64,000 nucleotides of DNA from positions 105,778 to 169,777 of the IMG/VR virus record IMGVR_UViG_3300032249_000542; one strand, 5' to 3'. Both the position numbers and the translations under genes were made by a program. Shown here piece by piece: positions 50,501-58,314 of this stretch (positions are counted from its first letter, which is position 1; every line of letters begins with the position of its first letter). Origin of the DNA: a virus. The notes beneath the pieces were generated by a model, which was given only the letters and a program-made list of their open reading frames with translations, was not told where the DNA came from and did not search any database.

Positions 50501-51516
50501 TTGTACCTGCGGCAGGAGCATCTACTAGATTCCCTGACATGAAACCAAAGTATTTGTTGTATGACTATGGTCATAAGATGATGATACAAAGAGCATTAGA
50601 ACCATATCAGGGTCACAACATTACGATTGGTATTCTCAAAGATCATGATGCTCACCATTCTGCATCTGATTATTTGAAACATGAATTCAAAGACACAGCA
50701 AAAATTTGTATCATGGACAAGATGACAAAAGGTCCTGCTGATACAGTCTATCAAATAATCAAGAGTTCAAATATTGATCCTGATGCAGAACTATTGATTA
50801 AAGATTGTGATAGTTTCTTTGACCATGAAATGTCAGAGGGTAATTATATTTGCGTATCAAACATTGCACAACATGAAGTATTAAAAAAACTATCTTCCAA
50901 GAGTTTTGTTATTGCGAACGAACAAGGTATCATTACAGATATCATTGAGAAGAATGTGGTGTCAGATACATTCTGCGTTGGTGGTTATAAATTCTCAAGT
51001 GTTAGATTGTTCTGTGAAGCATTTGAAGAACTAAAATTGCATAGTGAAATATTTGTTTCAGATGTCATTCAACGATGCTTGCACAAAGGTGAAATCTTTA
51101 CAGAAAAATTAGTATCAAACTACATTGACGTTGGTACTGCACAAGATTGGTTTGAATACAACGACAGACCAGTAATCTTTTGTGATATAGATGGTACACT
51201 AATTGAATCACAAGGTCGTGTTGGTGGTAAGAGTTTTGACTCACCAATCGTACCAATGCGAAAAACTCTAGATAAACTTTTAGAATATCAAAAGAATGGA
51301 GCACAGTTTGTATTCACAACAGCAAGACCAAAAGATGTAGAAGGAATAACTCATAGTATGTTAGGGTCACTTGGATTCCGTAACTTCGAATTGATTATGG
51401 GACTACAGAACTCAAGACGCATATTAATTAATGACTTCAACAATTCAAATCCATATCCTCGTGCTACTGCAATTAATGTAGAGAGAGACAAAGACCAAGT
51501 GGCGAATTATCTATGA
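50491..51516 (+). CDS. Nucleotidyltransferase-HAD phosphatase fusion
   Basis: 341 aa. Residues 1-220 are a sugar-1-phosphate/phosphocholine nucleotidyltransferase: VPAAGASTRFPDMKPKYLL (5-23), ADTVYQII, LLIKDCDSFF (acidic metal motif) and YIDVGTAQDW. Residues 225-341 are a HAD phosphatase with VIFCDIDGTLIES (D232, D234), FVFTTARPKDV and LINDFN. The two activities in one chain suggest synthesis of a nucleotide-activated sugar or alcohol with removal of a phosphate in the same pathway. Overlaps the kinase gene by 10 bp. Confidence 0.82.
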   Translation: MEIIVPAAGASTRFPDMKPKYLLYDYGHKMMIQRALEPYQGHNITIGILKDHDAHHSASDYLKHEFKDTAKICIMDKMTKGPADTVYQIIKSSNIDPDAELLIKDCDSFFDHEMSEGNYICVSNIAQHEVLKKLSSKSFVIANEQGIITDIIEKNVVSDTFCVGGYKFSSVRLFCEAFEELKLHSEIFVSDVIQRCLHKGEIFTEKLVSNYIDVGTAQDWFEYNDRPVIFCDIDGTLIESQGRVGGKSFDSPIVPMRKTLDKLLEYQKNGAQFVFTTARPKDVEGITHSMLGSLGFRNFELIMGLQNSRRILINDFNNSNPYPRATAINVERDKDQVANYL

Positions 51517-52208
51517 AACCAAATAGACCTTTATTCATTATAACATCAGCACTCAGACCAACGATGGGTGTGTTCTCATTCAAAGAACGATACGACCAAA
51601 CGATAAAAACTATTAAATCCATTAGAAGTAAATGTCCTAATGCATACATTCTATTTGCAGATGCATCTATTGGTGATGTTCCTGCTGTTGAATTTATGAT
51701 TATATCCAAGATGGTTAACTTCTTTATGAAAATGAATGAGAAGTATAACCGAGATGTTATAGAGTTGAGTAAAGCAAAGTTGAAAAGTCAAGCTGAGACT
51801 GCATTACTGTATCACATACTTGTAATGATGAAACGTGATCCTAATCTACAGAAAGCATTGTATTCAACCAATCGCATATTCAAGATTAGTGGTAGATTAG
51901 AATTGGATATGGACTTTGATCTTAAAGAATATGACGAATTGTTTGGAAAGTATGTGTTCAGAAAACGTATTCCAACATGGATGAATCCACCTAAAGTGAG
52001 TGATTTATTCGTCACCAGATTGTACTCTTTCTGTCCATCCCTTATCGATGACTATATTGGTGTACTGCAACGCAACTTTCAAATGTTAAATGACGTTGAC
52101 ACAGAACATGCACATTTTGCGAATATTGACCCAAAATACTTGGTAGAATTCGAAAAAGTTCATTGTAAAGGGCAAGTTGCATCTACCGGAGAGTGGCACT
52201 ACGATTAA
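51513..52208 (+). CDS. Glycosyltransferase-like phage protein
   Basis: 231 aa, ATGA overlap with the fusion gene. FIITSALRPTMGVFSFKERYDQTIKTIKSIRSKCPNAYILFADAS and RIFKISGRLELDMDFDL follow the pattern of phage/cyanobacterial sugar transferases with a Rossmann-like half. It lacks a clean DxD; ELDMDFD could serve. Last gene of the sugar cluster, followed by a late promoter. Confidence 0.5.
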   Translation: MKPNRPLFIITSALRPTMGVFSFKERYDQTIKTIKSIRSKCPNAYILFADASIGDVPAVEFMIISKMVNFFMKMNEKYNRDVIELSKAKLKSQAETALLYHILVMMKRDPNLQKALYSTNRIFKISGRLELDMDFDLKEYDELFGKYVFRKRIPTWMNPPKVSDLFVTRLYSFCPSLIDDYIGVLQRNFQMLNDVDTEHAHFANIDPKYLVEFEKVHCKGQVASTGEWHYD

Positions 52209-52213
52209 AAAAG

Positions 52214-52221
52214 ACTAAATA
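52214..52221 (+). promoter_or_regulatory. Late promoter-like box ACTAAATA
   Basis: ACTAAATAGA, identical to the box before gp18, 29 bp before the start at 52251. The downstream leader contains GGCGGAGAAA as ribosome-binding site. Confidence 0.45.
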
Positions 52222-52250
52222 GAAAGTCAACTGCTGTAGAGGCGGAGAAA

Positions 52251-53834
52251 ATGAACTTTATAGACTTTCTAACTGAACAAACCGAAAAACACGCTGTCCT
52301 TGCATTTGGGAGAATGAACCCAATTACTTCCGGACATCAAACGCTTATCAATAAAGTTAAAGATGTTGCACAAGACTATGGTGCATCACATCATATAGTT
52401 CTGTCCCACACTACAGACCCTAACAAGAATCCTCTTACTGGCACACAGAAACTAAAGCACGCTAAACGTGCATTTCCTAAGACTAATTTCTCAGTCTCAA
52501 CTCCAGAACATCCTACATTTCTTCAACAAGCAGCTAAGTTACACCAACAAGGTGTGACACATCTACACATGGTAGGTGGTTCTGATCGTGTTGAAGAATT
52601 TCATAATCTATTGCACAAGTACAATGGTAAGAAAAAAGGTTCATTGTTTAACTTCAAAGATATACAAGTACATTCTGCTGGTGAACGTGATCCAGATGCA
52701 GAAGGTGTAACTGGTATGTCAGCATCTAAGATGCGTGAACATGCAAGTAAAAACAATTACAAAGAATTCAGAAAGGGTACACCTTCAACGATGGCTGACG
52801 AACATGCTAAAGATTTATACAACGATGTTCGTAAAGGCATGGGAATTAAAGAAGATATTAACTTTGGTTTTGAAATGTTACTTACCGAAGGTGTACATGA
52901 TAAAGGTATATTCAAAGCAGTATTCTTAGCAGGTGGTCCTGGTTCTGGTAAAGATTATGTGTTAAGTAATACATTAGATGGTCAGGGATTAACAGAAATT
53001 AATTCCGACAAGGCACTAGAGTATTTGATGGATAAGAATCAACTCGACAAAAGAATGCCTAAGAATGAAAAAGATAAGAGAGATATCATTCGTGGTCGTG
53101 CAAAATCAATTACAGATATTCGTGAACGATTAGCATTGGAAGGACGTAACGGTCTTATCATCAATGGTACGGGTGATGATTATGAGAAGATTGCAAGTAT
53201 CAAAGAAAAACTTGAAGCACTAGGTTACGAAACAAAAATGATTATGGTTAATACTGCCGATGAAGTTTCCCGTGACAGAAATGTTGAACGTGGAAAACTT
53301 GGTGGACGTACAGTACCAGAAGATGTTCGTAAACAGAAATGGGATTCGGTTCAAGCATCAAGAGCACAGTTAGCAGAACTATTTAAGAGTAACTATGTTG
53401 AGTTTGATAATTCAACAGATTTGAGAAATGCTGATGATGCAACAAGAAAAGCAAAACAAGATGAAATGGACGAAATCTTCAAAGATATTCAGAAATTTGT
53501 ATCTAAACCCCCAAAGAACGATGTTGCAAAAGAATGGGTAGCATCTGAATTAGATAAAAAAGATAGTACACCATTGATGAGAGCAAATGAAGCAATGCCA
53601 CATACAGAATCTGGTGCTGCTGAAAAAGCAAGAGAGATGGGATTAGATTATTATGGATTTGGACGTTACGGTAAAGATGGCACAGTATTGTATCGTTCGG
53701 TACATGATAAACTAGTTGATATGCGTAAGAGTGGTGCAAAAGAATCTACCAGTTCTTCAAGTTCGTCTAAACCAAAACCAAGAACTAAAACACCTGAACC
53801 TATTGAAGTTGATTACGAAAAAGATCCACAATGA
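52251..53834 (+). CDS. Nucleotidylyltransferase-P-loop kinase fusion, putative injected enzyme
   Basis: 527 aa. Domain 1 (about 12-200) is a cytidylyltransferase-fold enzyme: LAFGRMNPITSGHQTLI (variant of the H-x-G-H motif), HMVGGSDRVEEF and GMSASKMREHA (variant of the I-S-x-S-x-x-R motif), as in NMN adenylyltransferases. Domain 2 (about 220-400) is a P-loop kinase with AGGPGSGKD (227-235), like zeta-toxin/nucleoside kinases. The tail is low-complexity (Ser-run, Pro/Lys-rich). MNFIDFLTEQ ends in L-T-E before Gln, and LLTE separates the two domains; both fit gp21 cleavage. Possibly NAD-related, like NadR-type fusions. Late promoter supports a virion role. Confidence 0.68.
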   Translation: MNFIDFLTEQTEKHAVLAFGRMNPITSGHQTLINKVKDVAQDYGASHHIVLSHTTDPNKNPLTGTQKLKHAKRAFPKTNFSVSTPEHPTFLQQAAKLHQQGVTHLHMVGGSDRVEEFHNLLHKYNGKKKGSLFNFKDIQVHSAGERDPDAEGVTGMSASKMREHASKNNYKEFRKGTPSTMADEHAKDLYNDVRKGMGIKEDINFGFEMLLTEGVHDKGIFKAVFLAGGPGSGKDYVLSNTLDGQGLTEINSDKALEYLMDKNQLDKRMPKNEKDKRDIIRGRAKSITDIRERLALEGRNGLIINGTGDDYEKIASIKEKLEALGYETKMIMVNTADEVSRDRNVERGKLGGRTVPEDVRKQKWDSVQASRAQLAELFKSNYVEFDNSTDLRNADDATRKAKQDEMDEIFKDIQKFVSKPPKNDVAKEWVASELDKKDSTPLMRANEAMPHTESGAAEKAREMGLDYYGFGRYGKDGTVLYRSVHDKLVDMRKSGAKESTSSSSSSKPKPRTKTPEPIEVDYEKDPQ

Positions 53835-54037
53835 AAAATTTAAAACAACACATCAGCGATTTACACGGTAAATCCTTAAAACACGGAATTACAGGTCATG
53901 AATTCACTCTAAAAAAAGATGGACCTAATGAGTATGATATTTACAAAGGTAATAAGTTCATAGGTTCCATTAATGGTAAAAGTGAAGAAGCCGTTTTACA
54001 TGTCCTACAGCAAAAAGGATATGAAATCAATGACTAA
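53831..54037 (+). CDS. Small protein, function unknown
   Basis: 68 aa, ATGA overlap with the upstream gene. MKNLKQHISDLHGKSLKHG, then a beta-rich stretch HEFTLKKDGPNEYDIYKGNKFIGSINGKSEEAVLHVLQQKGYEI resembling a small alpha/beta DNA- or protein-binding domain. Overlaps the next start. The opening MKNLK- is also used at 55970. Confidence 0.55.
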   Translation: MKNLKQHISDLHGKSLKHGITGHEFTLKKDGPNEYDIYKGNKFIGSINGKSEEAVLHVLQQKGYEIND

Positions 54038-55973
54038 CTTATTCTTAGAACAGTATAATTTAATTACAGAAAAACAAGCTGGGGCTGCAACGTCTAGTGC
54101 TAATGCATTGGCAACACATAGATCAAATGTGAACGAATATTTGTTGGCTCAAGAATTAGCAAAAATAGCAGGTCATAAAGATATTCGTCCGGGTGAGTCA
54201 GAAGAAGAAAAACGACAAGCTAAAGCTAAACATGATACGTCAAAACTTTTGTTAGACAAAACTGAGTATGGCCATCAATCGGAACGTGCTAAACATATGG
54301 CACAAGCTGCATATAAAACGTATAAAAAAAGAGGTATAGATTTAAAGAAAGCTACTAGTTTTCACGTTAGTGCTACTGGTGGTGCTATTGGTAAGCTTAC
54401 TGGTTCAGAAGTCAAAAGTTCTGAAAATACTTCCGATGTTGTTGCAAAAATTCCTGGTAAAAAGGGATCTCCAGCAAAGTTTCCTGGAATTTCAGCAAAA
54501 TCAAATATAAAAAGTACAGAAGCTGGTGGAGAAAGATTTTCTAATATATTTCTAAGTAGTATTTCAAACTCACTTGGAGTAGATTGGCATGATCGTGCTA
54601 ATAAAGCCATGGACAAATTCGCTAAGAGAAAAGGAATAGGTCATTTACCTTTATCAAGTGTAAAAGAAGAAGGTGGTAGAAAAGAATGGTTAAGAAAAAA
54701 ACAGAATTCTAGACATTTAGCGGAAGCTGAAGAAGAAGGAAACAAATTAAGAACTGGTATACGTAATGATTATATGAAACATATTAATCAACACGGTTCT
54801 GATCCAGAAAATAAAGAAGGTGTTGAAAGAATTAGAAATCATCTTTTGAATCAGCATTTTAGATCAAATGCTAGTGAACATGAATCGACTCCGTTTATTG
54901 TGGTTTCTGGTCATGGAACAAGTAAGGATGAAAATAGTAAAAATGCTTACGCTGCTCACGCACATTTTATGGATGAACATCCTCATGTCGAAGCTGTTAA
55001 GAAGGCAACACATTTTACCAGTACAGCAGCAAAAGGCAAAGACGGTCAAGGTGGATTTGGTTTAAATGTTTATGCTCATACGCATGAACATCCAAACGGA
55101 GTTCATGTAATGAAAGTAGATACTAAGTGGAATTCACAGGGAATGGCTAGCGGAATTAAAGCAGTTGGCACCGAAGGTTCTTTAAAACCAAAACCAACTG
55201 ATGTTGCAAGAAAACCAGTTGCAAATAAACCTGCTGTGAAAAAAGCTGTTGTAAATAAACCTGTTGTGAGAAAAAGAATCGTTGAGGGTTATGAATTTTC
55301 TGGTGACGATGCATTTCAAATGCTTTCACTTGGAACTGGAATGGATGAAATAGACTTAAATGAAAATCACAAAAACTATCTAAAAGATAGTAAAGGTAAT
55401 GTACGAATTTTCGTAATCAGAGGAGCTGCTGCAAAAGAAGCTCACGTAAAAGGTGGTACAGTAGTTCCATATGGTAAAGGATATGCCGTTTTATTAGAGG
55501 AGAAACAAAATGATTATCACGTTTTTGAAAAATTTATTAAATCCCAAAGTGCAGATCACAGAGGACAAGAAACATCCATTAGAAGCTCCTTCCTTGTTGA
55601 ATCAGCCAAAAGAGAAAGTGTTACCAATAGCGGAATTGAAGCAAGAGAAACCAGTCAGCAAAGCAATGCAGAACGCAAAAAAACGATCACCCTCAAAGAA
55701 ATCCGTGAAAAACAACTTTCAAAAGAAACAGAAAAAGTAATGTTATCTGAGGCAGGAATAAATGATGGAGAGTCTGGTCTTTCAATGGCAACGTCTGGTG
55801 AGAACATGGGTAGAGATTCTACTAGAGTAAAAATTCTAAAGAGACCGTTGGAAAGATCATTGGAGGAATTAACTGGTGATGAAACAACTGCATCTATTGG
55901 CGATCAAAAAGAAGATGAGTTGAAGAAAAAAGGTATATCACTAACATCATTTAAAAAGAGAAATTACATATGA
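54030..55973 (+). CDS. Large putative internal virion protein, nuclease-like segment
   Basis: 647 aa from ATG 54030, overlapping the previous gene by 8 bp; an earlier TTG/ATG frame at 53973 lies inside it. Starts MTNLFLEQYNLITEKQ, with I-T-E as a possible gp21 site near residue 14. NTSDVVAKIPG ... FPGISAKSNIKS (about residues 133-155) has D ... S-x-K spacing seen in PD-(D/E)XK nucleases. A repeated linker (KPVANKPAVKKAVVNKPVV) joins two halves. The C-terminal ~100 residues are charged and include STSFKKR-type basic tail. No homologue recognised. Size, basic/acid mix and neighbours suggest a protein carried in the head. Confidence 0.45.
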   Translation: MTNLFLEQYNLITEKQAGAATSSANALATHRSNVNEYLLAQELAKIAGHKDIRPGESEEEKRQAKAKHDTSKLLLDKTEYGHQSERAKHMAQAAYKTYKKRGIDLKKATSFHVSATGGAIGKLTGSEVKSSENTSDVVAKIPGKKGSPAKFPGISAKSNIKSTEAGGERFSNIFLSSISNSLGVDWHDRANKAMDKFAKRKGIGHLPLSSVKEEGGRKEWLRKKQNSRHLAEAEEEGNKLRTGIRNDYMKHINQHGSDPENKEGVERIRNHLLNQHFRSNASEHESTPFIVVSGHGTSKDENSKNAYAAHAHFMDEHPHVEAVKKATHFTSTAAKGKDGQGGFGLNVYAHTHEHPNGVHVMKVDTKWNSQGMASGIKAVGTEGSLKPKPTDVARKPVANKPAVKKAVVNKPVVRKRIVEGYEFSGDDAFQMLSLGTGMDEIDLNENHKNYLKDSKGNVRIFVIRGAAAKEAHVKGGTVVPYGKGYAVLLEEKQNDYHVFEKFIKSQSADHRGQETSIRSSFLVESAKRESVTNSGIEARETSQQSNAERKKTITLKEIREKQLSKETEKVMLSEAGINDGESGLSMATSGENMGRDSTRVKILKRPLERSLEELTGDETTASIGDQKEDELKKKGISLTSFKKRNYI

Positions 55974-56374
55974 AAAATTTAAAAACATTTCTACAAGATT
56001 TAGATGAAGCAGGACGTTGTTGGAAAGGTTACAAACCAACTCCAGGTAAAAAAGCGTATTCCGATGATTCTTGCATGAAAGAAGAAATCGAACTTGACGA
56101 AGGTGAAGCATGGACACGCAAAGAAGGTCAGTCTGAGGCTGGTGGTTTGAATCGTAAAGGTATCGCTTCTTATCGTGCTGCAAACCCTGGGTCAAAGCTA
56201 TCCATGGCAGTAACAACTAAACCATCTAAACTTGATCCAGACTCTAAAGCAGCAAAAAGAAGAAAATCATTCTGCGCCAGAATGGGTGGAATGAAGAAAA
56301 GATTAACTTCAGCAGAGACGGCACGTGATCCAGATTCACGTATTAACAAAGCATTGAGAAAGTGGAATTGCTAA
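55970..56374 (+). CDS. Small Cys/Lys-rich putative internal protein (DUF6321-like)
   Basis: 134 aa. MKNLKTFLQDLDEAGRCW with L-D-E before Ala as a likely cleavage site; a CWKGY-PGKK-Y-SC module; then IELDEGEAWTRKEGQSEAGGLNRKGIASY and a basic C-terminal RRKSFCARMGGMKKRL ... RDPDSRINKALRKWNC. The last two modules are recurrent in T4-like marine phages (DUF6321-type, from memory). The second L-D-E lies exactly between modules. ATGA overlap upstream; the next ATG follows the stop directly. Confidence 0.6.
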   Translation: MKNLKTFLQDLDEAGRCWKGYKPTPGKKAYSDDSCMKEEIELDEGEAWTRKEGQSEAGGLNRKGIASYRAANPGSKLSMAVTTKPSKLDPDSKAAKRRKSFCARMGGMKKRLTSAETARDPDSRINKALRKWNC

Positions 56375-57628
56375 ATGGCACAGTGGAAAGCAGATACACA
56401 AACATTTGACCAACTCATATCACGTAGATATGAAGTAATGATGTTGGCTAACAATGCCAACGGTGACATCGTGTCTACTGCTAATCCATTACCAGTAACA
56501 TTAGGTTCAGAGAATATTACAATTACTGGTAATGTGAATTTTGTTGATACAGTTAATGTTGCTAGTTCACCAGAGAATCCAGTTCATACTCATATTACAG
56601 AAGTTGGAACAAGTGGGTTATTAAATATACCTTATCTTCCAATTGGTGGTAATGTCAATGTGACGAATATTGTTGCAGTCACAGGAAATGTAACAACAAA
56701 CGGAACAATAAACATTGGAAACTTTCCATCAGTACAGACAGTAAATGGCACAATAAACATTGGTAATAGCGTTCAAGTTAATGTTACTAATTTTCCAGTT
56801 ACACAAAATGTAACCATTATGAAGAACGGTCTGGCTGTCAGCGACACAGTAGGTCTTCCAACTCGTGTTATCAATGATGAAGCATTGATATCCTATGCCC
56901 GTGGTAAGCCTGTAACAGAAGCAGATGTATTAAATGCTTATTTGATTGACAAAAGTGGTGCCACAGAAACCTTAGGTGTATCATCCAATACTATGAGCAC
57001 GGTGTGGGGAGGAACCGGATTGTATCCATGGACTACCTTCACAGGTACCGGTGATAAAATATACATTAAATCTGTCACCAACGATCCTAAAGTTCAAGGT
57101 AAGAGTGTGACCATTGAAGGCTTAGACAGTAACTACGACATCTTGATAGAAACAGTCACCTTACATCCAACTGACACCACAACACCTGTAAGCACAGTCA
57201 ATAACTTTTACAGAACTAATAAAATGTATTTGACTGGTAACAATACCAACTCTTTACCACACGATTACAATATTGAACTTAGATATGGTAGTAGCAGTGG
57301 TACGATTATTGGTCAATTTAATGCTCCTTGGGGTCGCGGTCAAAACTGTTTTTATACTGTGCCCCGTGGCTATGAAGGATTTGTATTGAGCATCAATGGT
57401 AATAGTGGTAAGATGGATGAAATCACCAGTTCATTGTGGTTTCATCCCTATGGTGGCACCTGGACACTACAAAAAAGTTTTAAGTTTATTTCAGGAACAT
57501 TCGACCACAACTTTAGAACACCATTGCGTATAACAGAAAAATCAGACATTGAGATTCGTGCGTTTGCTTTAGTTGAATCCAGTCGTATTGGCACAGAGTT
57601 CCAGATGTTAGTTCTACCTAAGGCGTAA
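56375..57628 (+). CDS. Virion fibre-like structural protein with beta repeats
   Basis: 417 aa. An N-terminal anchor MAQWKADTQTFDQ ... MLANNANGDIVSTANPLPVT is shared with the next gene. A repeated beta region (about 45-150) follows, with units such as NGTINIGNFPSVQTV and VNVTNFPVTQNV, suggesting a beta-helix or triple-stranded fibre. The C-terminal domain (about 160-417) is a globular beta structure (SLWFHPYGGTWTLQKSFKFISGTFDHNF). Probably a capsid or tail fibre. No enzyme motif. Confidence 0.65.
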   Translation: MAQWKADTQTFDQLISRRYEVMMLANNANGDIVSTANPLPVTLGSENITITGNVNFVDTVNVASSPENPVHTHITEVGTSGLLNIPYLPIGGNVNVTNIVAVTGNVTTNGTINIGNFPSVQTVNGTINIGNSVQVNVTNFPVTQNVTIMKNGLAVSDTVGLPTRVINDEALISYARGKPVTEADVLNAYLIDKSGATETLGVSSNTMSTVWGGTGLYPWTTFTGTGDKIYIKSVTNDPKVQGKSVTIEGLDSNYDILIETVTLHPTDTTTPVSTVNNFYRTNKMYLTGNNTNSLPHDYNIELRYGSSSGTIIGQFNAPWGRGQNCFYTVPRGYEGFVLSINGNSGKMDEITSSLWFHPYGGTWTLQKSFKFISGTFDHNFRTPLRITEKSDIEIRAFALVESSRIGTEFQMLVLPKA

Positions 57629-57631
57629 GAT

Positions 57632-58288
57632 ATGGCACAGTTTAATAAAGACTCACAAACCTATGTTGACGGACGTAGAGTCCTACACGATATTCAAATG
57701 ATTGCCAACAAGAATGGCGATATCGTTACCACAGACAATCCTTTTCCTGTTACTGGTGTATTTTATCCAGAAACACATAAACCAGGTCTACATTATTCGT
57801 TCAACAATCATGCAATAAATGTTCGTAGAGGTTGGACGATAGAATCAGATGCAATGGTACCAATGATGAGTATTCGTTGCAAGTCTAACATAAGTGCTAG
57901 TGCCCTTAGTGAGTTAGAAGATTATGAATTAGGAAACAATAACGCAACCTCAAGTACAATTGTTTATGAATGGTGGTTAGGTTCTTTAACATTTGGTGGA
58001 GCAGCAGTTCCAGCATTTACATCAGTAGGTACAAGATTAGAATACAGGTTCTATACGGATTGGTTTGGTAATCAAAATGGATCTACCGTGACTAGTTTTG
58101 CTGGTTGCACAATGATTCATTCAGGAATCATTATTGGTCGCACACAAGGTGGGGATAGTGTTCATACTGCATTGAATGGAACAGGAACAGCCACGGCAGG
58201 TACTTTGCTTACACTCATGGCAAAAAGAGTTGATAGTAGCACCAAATTAGATTTATGGGGCACATTTAACTTAATAGAATTCACTTAA
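57632..58288 (+). CDS. Virion structural protein sharing the N-terminal anchor
   Basis: 218 aa, starting 3 bp after the previous stop. MAQFNKDSQTYVDGRRVLHDIQMIANKNGDIVTTDNPFPVT parallels residues 1-45 of the preceding protein. The C-terminal part is different: beta-rich (STIVYEWWLGSLTFGGAAVPAFTSVGTRLEYRFYTD). The shared anchor with different heads suggests both dock at the same virion site. Confidence 0.62.
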   Translation: MAQFNKDSQTYVDGRRVLHDIQMIANKNGDIVTTDNPFPVTGVFYPETHKPGLHYSFNNHAINVRRGWTIESDAMVPMMSIRCKSNISASALSELEDYELGNNNATSSTIVYEWWLGSLTFGGAAVPAFTSVGTRLEYRFYTDWFGNQNGSTVTSFAGCTMIHSGIIIGRTQGGDSVHTALNGTGTATAGTLLTLMAKRVDSSTKLDLWGTFNLIEFT

Positions 58289-58314
58289 ATTTACTAAAAA
58301 CTAATAGGAAAAAA

